A DNA stretch of 27,698 nt from a virus. The translations under genes were made by a program, and so were the position numbers. Below the pieces are notes generated by a model. The model was not told the DNA's origin. It made no database searches and worked only from the letters and a program-made list of their open reading frames with translations. Location of the stretch: positions 1-27,698 of the IMG/VR virus record IMGVR_UViG_3300047552_000956; one strand, 5' to 3'. Of the stretch, positions 22,742-27,698 are shown piece after piece (positions within the stretch are counted from its first letter, which is position 1; each line of letters starts with the position of its first letter).

Positions 22742-23209
22742 TTACAGTGACACAAAACGACCGATTGCGAACCCATACGTGTTAGCTGCGACAGCATCCG
22801 CTGAAGCATCTATCTCGTCAATATGGAATCCGTACCCACTAGAAATAGTCGTGTCTGTCAAGTCAACGCCTTTACCAGTTGAATCAATGTCGACAACCGT
22901 ACCACGTGCAGCGGTAGTAATCAGCACTGAACTTTTTACTGGCGCACGAAACTGGATATTGTCGTTTAATGGAGTCACTGGAATATTAGCACCACCGTTT
23001 GCTGCGGTAGCTTCGGTAACAGCAGCAGCAGCGACACCAACAACTGCGTTTGTAAGAGAAGATGCGGTATCTGCGAACCCTGAAGTCAAATAAACTACTT
23101 CACCACGTGCGATGACCTGTGAAGCAGCCATAGGATACTCTTGTACTCTCTGGCGACCATCACGATACACCTCAAAACCATTGAGGTACTGTTTGCTATT
23201 TACAGCCAT
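22742..23209 (-). CDS. Capsid decoration/stabilising protein
   Basis: 155 residues, Ala/Val/Gly-rich: VIARGEVVYLTSGFADTASS, VVGVAAAAVTEATA, RAPVKSSVLITTAARGTVVD, then a C-terminal strand NTYGFAIGRFVSL. The G-V-A and G-xxVD spacing resembles DUF2190-like head decoration proteins. It lies just before the capsid gene, with AAAAGGAG as ribosome site. No signal peptide. An alternative is a head fibre base. Confidence 0.6.
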   Translation of the reverse strand: MAVNSKQYLNGFEVYRDGRQRVQEYPMAASQVIARGEVVYLTSGFADTASSLTNAVVGVAAAAVTEATAANGGANIPVTPLNDNIQFRAPVKSSVLITTAARGTVVDIDSTGKGVDLTDTTISSGYGFHIDEIDASADAVAANTYGFAIGRFVSL

Positions 23210-23229
23210 GATATGCTCCTTTTAAATTT

Positions 23230-23394
23230 CTAAAGCTCAAATCTAGGCTGAGGAGTATCTCGATAGTCTTTTTCTCCGTGTGTCCATTCACAGACAGGAC
23301 AGTCAGGACGTTCATCATCTATGAGATAATCGACGATTTCGCCACATCTCCCACAGATATATTCACGTTCCTTATTTTCCTGTACTGTTCCCAT
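23230..23394 (-). CDS. 54-residue rubredoxin-like zinc ribbon protein
   Basis: MGTVQENKEREYICGRCGEI, then a C-terminal DCPVCEWTHGEKDY segment, carries two CxxC knuckles (14-17 and 32-35) as in rubredoxin-type zinc ribbons. AAAGGTG lies seven bases before the ATG. It fills the 190-base gap between scaffold and decoration genes. Role unknown; a structural zinc site seems more likely than electron transfer because of its short length. Confidence 0.6.
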   Translation of the reverse strand: MGTVQENKEREYICGRCGEIVDYLIDDERPDCPVCEWTHGEKDYRDTPQPRFEL

Positions 23395-23403
23395 GACACA
23401 CCT

Positions 23404-24525
23404 TTACTTTGACCGCCGAGCAATTTCTTCTGGTTTTAATGTTATACCAGCTTTTTTCGCTATAGCAGCCATTCGCTTATCTGCATCAGATATGTGTATG
23501 TCTTCACTTCTGATACCAGCAGTGCTTGACGATACACCATTTGGTGCTGATTTTAGACGTTCGAGTTCTTTCCTCATCACTTCGATTTGTGACTCTAATT
23601 CTTTTTCTTTGTTCTTCGCCCTTGTCTTTTGAAACTCATCGACCATGATAGCGAATCCGTCAGCTCTGTTTGCGTACTTGCCATTGGTACTCTCGATAAA
23701 CCGGAATAACTCACCTCTAACAGTTGTGTCTTTACGCAACGTGTCTTCGATAGCCGTTTCATCAAGACCTTTAGCTTTCAACTCAGCAGCAACTTTAAAC
23801 AAATCGTATTCAGGGTTTTTCGTAACGACGTCTTTATATATCATCGCACGTTTACCTGAATCATCTTGAACGGTATTAACTACTTCCTGTTTCGGCGCAA
23901 TAGATTTTAGCGTTTCTTCAAACTCCCTGTCATGGCGTAACGCACGGCGTGCTATCCATTCATTGAAGCGTATAGGGTCTTCAAGATTGAACGACTCCAT
24001 GTCAGATACGCTCATCTCTCTACGAAGATGATATGCTTTTGTGCTATCTTCATCAGCGTATTTTGAACGCTTCTTTTCAAGCACATATTCTGCTCGTTCT
24101 TCTGCTGTCATATCCTCGACGACTGGCTCTTTAGGCTGTATTTTCGTTTCAAGCTCTTTAAACCGATTGTCGTACTCTGACAACTTCTTTTCAAGGAGTT
24201 CTTTCTCTTGTAAAAGAGCAGCGGCTTTTTCTTCCGCTTCCTTACGTTTACCTGTAAGTGTCGCTATCCTCTTTTGCGTCTTCTCAGAAAGTCCACCATC
24301 ATCTTTTTCGTCAAGGTGCGAATCCTGACCAGCCTTGATGTCTGCTGTTTTTTCGTCCGATTTTGTATCGCCATTTTCATCAGGTTTTTTATCTTCCTTC
24401 TTACTTATGTCAACACCAAACCGTTCTTTCGCTAGGGCATTGAACCGTTCAAGTTTCTCGTCTTTTACAACGACTTGTTCCGAACCTTTTTCTTCTCCTA
24501 CTTTTTCAATCGTCTGAGTTTCCAT
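23404..24525 (-). CDS. Capsid scaffolding protein
   Basis: 373 residues, highly charged and helical: an acidic, disordered N-terminus (VVKDEKLERFNALAKERFGV), a coiled coil around 80-135 (LTGKRKEAEEKAAALLQEKE), a central helical part and a second coiled coil near 300-325, ending EEIARRSK. Basic C-terminal residues are typical of scaffold proteins that bind capsid subunits. It sits between portal and major capsid genes, the usual scaffold position. No protease motif is seen, so release of the scaffold would need another factor. AAAGGAG is the ribosome site. Confidence 0.7.
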   Translation of the reverse strand: METQTIEKVGEEKGSEQVVVKDEKLERFNALAKERFGVDISKKEDKKPDENGDTKSDEKTADIKAGQDSHLDEKDDGGLSEKTQKRIATLTGKRKEAEEKAAALLQEKELLEKKLSEYDNRFKELETKIQPKEPVVEDMTAEERAEYVLEKKRSKYADEDSTKAYHLRREMSVSDMESFNLEDPIRFNEWIARRALRHDREFEETLKSIAPKQEVVNTVQDDSGKRAMIYKDVVTKNPEYDLFKVAAELKAKGLDETAIEDTLRKDTTVRGELFRFIESTNGKYANRADGFAIMVDEFQKTRAKNKEKELESQIEVMRKELERLKSAPNGVSSSTAGIRSEDIHISDADKRMAAIAKKAGITLKPEEIARRSK

Positions 24526-24538
24526 CGTTCTCCTTTAC

Positions 24539-24560
24539 CATGCGTTTTAAAGACCGCATG
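24539..24560 (-). promoter_or_regulatory. Hairpin before the scaffold gene
   Basis: CATGCG and CGCATG are separated by ten bases, just upstream of the scaffold ribosome site (AAAGGAG). This perfect 6-bp stem could tune scaffold translation or mRNA processing; there is no U-run for a terminator. Confidence 0.35.
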
Positions 24561-24594
24561 AAACTTTTATTAAACTTACGAAACCAAAGATTTA

Positions 24595-24930
24595 TTATGC
24601 CTCTTTGCGAGCATCAGCAGGTGACTTGCGTGGTCTACCTCTGCCTAATCGTACTACTTCGCCATTACCTTCATCAGCTGGGTCTTTCTCTGACGCAATA
24701 ACTTCTTGGTCTATATCAACATTTGTTGACGTTGATTTGTTGCCCAGTATTGACTCAACATCAAAATCTTCTGTTTCTTTAATCCTATTACGTTCACGAG
24801 CAATCAACGCATTAGTCACTTTAATCGCTTGTTCACGTGGTAAATGTTTCAACTCAGGACACGGTGGCAATACAAATCGTGCTACTGGTTTCTCTCGTTC
24901 CGCTGCGCTTCTGTAAACATTATCTCCCAT
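24595..24930 (-). CDS. Small virion-region protein with AT-hook
   Basis: 111 residues. An early Pro/Cys segment (RFVLPPCPELKHLPREQAIK) and helix come first, then an acidic linker, then GRGRPRKSP at 96-104, a canonical AT-hook core (RGRP) flanked by basic residues. AT-hooks bind the minor groove of AT-rich DNA, which fits this AT-rich genome. It overlaps the 71-aa gene (TAATG) and comes before the scaffold gene, so it may be packaged or guide capsid assembly on DNA; neither is shown. Confidence 0.6.
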   Translation of the reverse strand: MGDNVYRSAAEREKPVARFVLPPCPELKHLPREQAIKVTNALIARERNRIKETEDFDVESILGNKSTSTNVDIDQEVIASEKDPADEGNGEVVRLGRGRPRKSPADARKEA

Positions 24931-25145
24931 TACATACCCCTTTCGTTTTTAATTTCGCAACTCCATTGCATTAGCGATTCCACTTCCTTCAACCTCGCCC
25001 CCAGTTCCATCAAGTCCTTGCTGTCTTGGCATTTGACCGCCACTAATATCTGCGCTTCCAACTTGCCCTTGCGTTCCTCCAGCGCCTCCTGAACCAAGTC
25101 CCATTGCGGACTGTTCACTAGTTCCTTTAGGTGTTCCTTGTCCAT
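24930..25145 (-). CDS. Small helical protein overlapping the portal C-terminus
   Basis: 71 residues (MDKEHLKELVNSPQWDLVQE, then LEERKGKLEAQ). The pattern L-x-x-L-x-x-SPxW near the start, an amphipathic body and L-x-E-V-E-x-L near the end resemble small proteins often found after portal genes in podoviruses. AGGGGGT lies five bases before the ATG. Coding lies across the last 197 bases of the portal in another frame. If genuine it may be a connector or assembly factor; the overlap makes confidence moderate. Confidence 0.58.
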   Translation of the reverse strand: MDKEHLKELVNSPQWDLVQEALEERKGKLEAQILVAVKCQDSKDLMELGARLKEVESLMQWSCEIKNERGM

Positions 25146-27186
25146 TGTACCCCCTGTGCATTAAGTTCTGTATTGCCATCTGTGTACTCATCATCTCAGC
25201 AAACATCTCTTTTTGATACAGTGCAACATTTATCATCGTCTTTTGAATATGTTCATTAAAAAAACCACGGTATTCAGCAGGTATATCGTGCATACTTTCT
25301 GTGTACTGCTTCAAATGCCCTTCAAGATGGTTCATCGCTTCGGCAGTAGAACCCTCAGGTGGGTCTATACGTTCACCTTGCTTTAATCTATAAAACTCGT
25401 CTTTAATAGAATCAGATACGCCATTAATGGCTTTCGGTTCTGGTGGCATATATAATTCAGGATTGTCCGCACCTGCACCACGCATAGCATCTTTTGTTAA
25501 CCGATAAAATCCTTGTGCATTTACTTGCGGATTAAACATCGGATTAGTGCTAAACGTTTCATATCGTTTCATCGCAAGCATCGCTTCAAATGCTTTACTA
25601 CCTGCGACTATATCCGGCGACATCTGGGCATCATACTGACCTTGTAATTGGTCAATAGTAAGGTTACGGTGCAATGATTTTCCATCACCTTCAAGCAAGT
25701 TCTCAAAGAAGTCAGGTGGCGACCATTGCTGATAATATGACATCAATAACGCTTGTGCTTCACATATTGACTCTTGTAATGTCTTGACCCATAAACTAAA
25801 TCGTGTTTCGCTCTTGCTTTCAACAAGATTATCCCTAGTAGCGGTAGTATCATTCGATTGTGTAGTCAAAAAGTATGATGCTGAACCTGTCATACGTTCA
25901 AGCGATTCAATAAGTAAACGTATCATGTTCTCGCCCCACGCCATAGATCGTTGGATGGTCGGGAACACTATTTCGTTCGGTGCTTCAACAGGTATCAATT
26001 TACCCGGCTCAATATCATATGTGCCTTTAATGCTTTCAGCATTCTTGTTGTAAAACCCGAATGGACAATTCACTACTGTCTGATAATCTGTCATCTGATT
26101 AAATATCGTGTTGATACCGTTACATATCTGTGCAACGTGTTCAGGCATACCACGACCACGCAGTTTACCGGGGTATTGTATAAATGGCGTTGATACAAAC
26201 GGACGTTTATTCGACCTGTTTATCTTGCGTAACGGTTTACCGCTTAAAAACGTTCGTGTTGCTTCATGTACACAAAACACGTATTCTTCAAGCGTTCCAT
26301 TCTTCTCAAATTTACCGTACCACTCAAGTATATCTTGTGGCTTATACAAGAAATCCACATCATCATCAGTGATACTTTCATGTAATGTCTTAAGTTTCTG
26401 TTCTTTAGTTCCGTCTACTACCATGCCTTGGTCTGCTTCCGCTTTCTTTTCAAATCCTTCTGATTTAACAAAAACACCACGTTTTATCAAGTCTTTTATC
26501 TCGTAACCGTACTTGTGTATGACGTGTATAACGTGTGCTACTTCTTGAAGTGATATGCCATAGGCAGGAGTCAATATATCTTCGACATCAGCTATGTTCT
26601 CAAGTACTCCATACTCACGGCGCATAGTTTCTGTCTTGACTTTCATCTTTCCCGATTCATCTGGTATCTGTCTATCAACCGTTTCGTAATATACTTTCCA
26701 GTAGACTTTAAATACAGAAAATCCACACACAACACAATTGTGTATGAAATCAAATACGTTCTTCGTCATAGACAAACGCTTGTCTTCAACGATTGCTTTT
26801 GCAGCACGACTTAAATTGTTGCTATAATCTTTATCGTTTTTTCCTGACGCTATAAAATGTAATGAATTAGGATTCCAACACGTTGCGGATAATGTCGGGA
26901 TAAGTGAATCACATACGGACGCATTAAATCCAATGTTCCTATCAGCCATCCATGAACGTTTCGCAAGTCCTTCGACTTTAGATGGTGGTTCAGACGTATA
27001 CATCTTGTAATTTAACGCTAGCTGTTTTTTCCAAGCATCAAGTTCTTTTCTATCACGTTCAGCATCATCAATGACCATCGAAACAATACGCAATTGTTCT
27101 TCAGCAGAAAACTTATCAGTTTCTATTTGTGGTTCAACACGATTGTTTTTGATATCTTTATCTTCGATAGGATTCTGGTCTGACAT
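24949..27186 (-). CDS. Portal protein (podovirus type)
   Basis: 745 residues. After an acidic N-terminus come WMADRNIGFNASVCDSLIPT, an FDFIHNCVVCGFSVFKVYWK segment, ILTPAYGISLQE, PGKLRGRGMPEHVAQICNGI and NTIFNQMTDYQT, with RMTGSASYFLTTQSNDTTAT (about residue 440) and later helical segments. This order (GxSVFKVYW wing, then a G-R-G-x-P-E/HxxxxxxxxiN-x-ixNQ segment) is that of large podovirus portals of the P22/SU10 kind, which form the 12-mer at the packaging vertex. The last about 60 residues are Gly/Gln-rich (SAMGLGSGGAGGTQGQVGSA) and overlap another gene. The promoter at 27250-27278 precedes it. The ribosome site is weak (GCAGGGC). Portal assignment is strong. Confidence 0.82.
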   Translation of the reverse strand: MSDQNPIEDKDIKNNRVEPQIETDKFSAEEQLRIVSMVIDDAERDRKELDAWKKQLALNYKMYTSEPPSKVEGLAKRSWMADRNIGFNASVCDSLIPTLSATCWNPNSLHFIASGKNDKDYSNNLSRAAKAIVEDKRLSMTKNVFDFIHNCVVCGFSVFKVYWKVYYETVDRQIPDESGKMKVKTETMRREYGVLENIADVEDILTPAYGISLQEVAHVIHVIHKYGYEIKDLIKRGVFVKSEGFEKKAEADQGMVVDGTKEQKLKTLHESITDDDVDFLYKPQDILEWYGKFEKNGTLEEYVFCVHEATRTFLSGKPLRKINRSNKRPFVSTPFIQYPGKLRGRGMPEHVAQICNGINTIFNQMTDYQTVVNCPFGFYNKNAESIKGTYDIEPGKLIPVEAPNEIVFPTIQRSMAWGENMIRLLIESLERMTGSASYFLTTQSNDTTATRDNLVESKSETRFSLWVKTLQESICEAQALLMSYYQQWSPPDFFENLLEGDGKSLHRNLTIDQLQGQYDAQMSPDIVAGSKAFEAMLAMKRYETFSTNPMFNPQVNAQGFYRLTKDAMRGAGADNPELYMPPEPKAINGVSDSIKDEFYRLKQGERIDPPEGSTAEAMNHLEGHLKQYTESMHDIPAEYRGFFNEHIQKTMINVALYQKEMFAEMMSTQMAIQNLMHRGYNGQGTPKGTSEQSAMGLGSGGAGGTQGQVGSADISGGQMPRQQGLDGTGGEVEGSGIANAMELRN

Positions 27187-27249
27187 ATGCCCTGCTTTTT
27201 ATCTCACAAGGCGTATGCTTATTGCAGTGACGCACAGCTATACAACAAC

Positions 27250-27278
27250 AATATAAAACACAAATACTTATTTGTCAA
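27250..27278 (-). promoter_or_regulatory. Sigma70-type promoter for the structural operon
   Basis: On the minus strand TTGACA (27278-27273) is separated by exactly 17 bases from TATATT (27255-27250): consensus -35 and 5 of 6 at -10. It lies in the 97-base gap between the hydrolase and portal genes, the largest gene-free stretch in the operon. The start of transcription should fall near 27243, giving a short leader. It points leftward and could drive the genes down to 3536. Confidence 0.75.
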
Positions 27279-27283
27279 TACAT

Positions 27284-27673
27284 TTATGTAAGAAACACAT
27301 GATTACCTATCTCTGCCATTATAACCATATCATCAGCCCATGATGGACGTTTGTCAGAATAGTACAACTTCCGTGTCAAATAATGGTCAGCACCTCGTGT
27401 GCTATCTTTTATCAACTTAAAAAACACGCCTGAATATAAACACATAGCAAGCGCATCGGTTACATCGTTCACGTCTTTATAGTTTCGTTCACACATCGGC
27501 ATATCTTCATACGCTGAGAACTGGAATCGTTGTGTAACAATATCATAAGCCGATTTATTGCGTTTATCCATCCTGTTCGCTATTACACACGCAACAGCTT
27601 TCATTCCTTCAACACCTTCACCACCTGCTTCACCCGCAATCACTAGTGACACTATCTTTGTCTTCTCGTCCAT
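27284..27673 (-). CDS. SleB-like cell wall hydrolase (Hydrolase_2 type)
   Basis: 129 residues. IAGEAGGEGVEGMKAVACVI, then ANR (about 12-34) is the hallmark start of SleB/Hydrolase_2 lytic transglycosylases, with a probable catalytic Glu at 15; RGADHYLTRKLYYSDKRPSW and the IGNHVFL end (121-127) also fit that fold, which cleaves peptidoglycan glycan strands. No signal peptide is visible, so it would need a holin or another route. It lies upstream of the promoter, separate from the holin-like gene 23 kb downstream. AAAGGAC is the ribosome site and the gene is complete. Confidence 0.8.
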   Translation of the reverse strand: MDEKTKIVSLVIAGEAGGEGVEGMKAVACVIANRMDKRNKSAYDIVTQRFQFSAYEDMPMCERNYKDVNDVTDALAMCLYSGVFFKLIKDSTRGADHYLTRKLYYSDKRPSWADDMVIMAEIGNHVFLT

Positions 27674-27698
27674 TGATGTCCTTTGGTATTAATAACTG

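Overview
The window looks like part of the genome of an uncultivated double-stranded DNA tailed phage. It encodes a portal, a scaffold, an HK97-type major capsid protein, a head-tail adaptor and a P22 gp10-like tail hub, followed by internal or ejection-type proteins. No tail-sheath, tail-tube or tape-measure gene is visible, so a short-tailed, podovirus-like virion fits best. The host is probably a Gram-negative bacterium: eight phage proteins begin with typical Sec signal peptides, and an O-antigen ligase/polymerase-type membrane enzyme lies among the virion genes. Base composition is AT-rich (about 35-40% GC in hand-sampled lines), except for part of the large fibre gene and the 5' repeat. 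Terminase, polymerase, integrase and tRNA genes are not visible, so lifestyle and host lineage cannot be settled here.

Layout. Positions 1-3532 hold seven rightward genes. They are a 5'-truncated protein built on 26 copies of a 12-base repeat, its usual small partner, a helix-turn-helix microprotein, a RecA-like/Sak4-type ATPase, an SSB-like protein, and two zinc-ribbon microproteins. Everything from 27673 down to 3536 is on the minus strand. A SleB-like cell wall hydrolase comes first (27284-27673), then a near-consensus promoter (27250-27278). After it, about 23.6 kb of tightly packed, often overlapping genes read leftward: portal, 71-aa helper, AT-hook protein, scaffold, rubredoxin-like microprotein, decoration protein, major capsid protein, signal-peptide structural proteins around the O-antigen ligase-like gene, coiled-coil protein, LamG fibre, a group of small proteins, adaptor, tail hub, collar protein, two more exported proteins, three internal or ejection proteins (the last joined through an A8 run to an ADP-ribosyltransferase-like domain), and a terminal lysis group (85-aa protein, holin-like protein, permuted papain-like hydrolase). 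The two transcription directions converge at 3532/3536, with no clear terminator hairpin there.

Most unusual points. (1) Eight proteins, including the predicted tail hub, collar and LamG fibre, start with Sec signal peptides ending in A-x-A-type sites. A Wzy_C-family membrane glycan enzyme is co-transcribed between two of them. Together this suggests virion or surface proteins that pass through the periplasm and might be glycosylated there; this is inference, not proof. (2) The 733-aa internal protein and the following ART-like segment are probably one protein split at an A8 homopolymer. (3) The 12-base repeat at the left end is coding, in the same frame as the downstream domain. (4) The portal's Gly-rich tail is encoded over a different-frame 71-aa gene. 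(5) Several zinc-ribbon or otherwise small genes (40, 48, 54, 58 aa) are easily missed.

Apart from the 97-base promoter gap, no stretch of more than about 70 bases lacks a gene.
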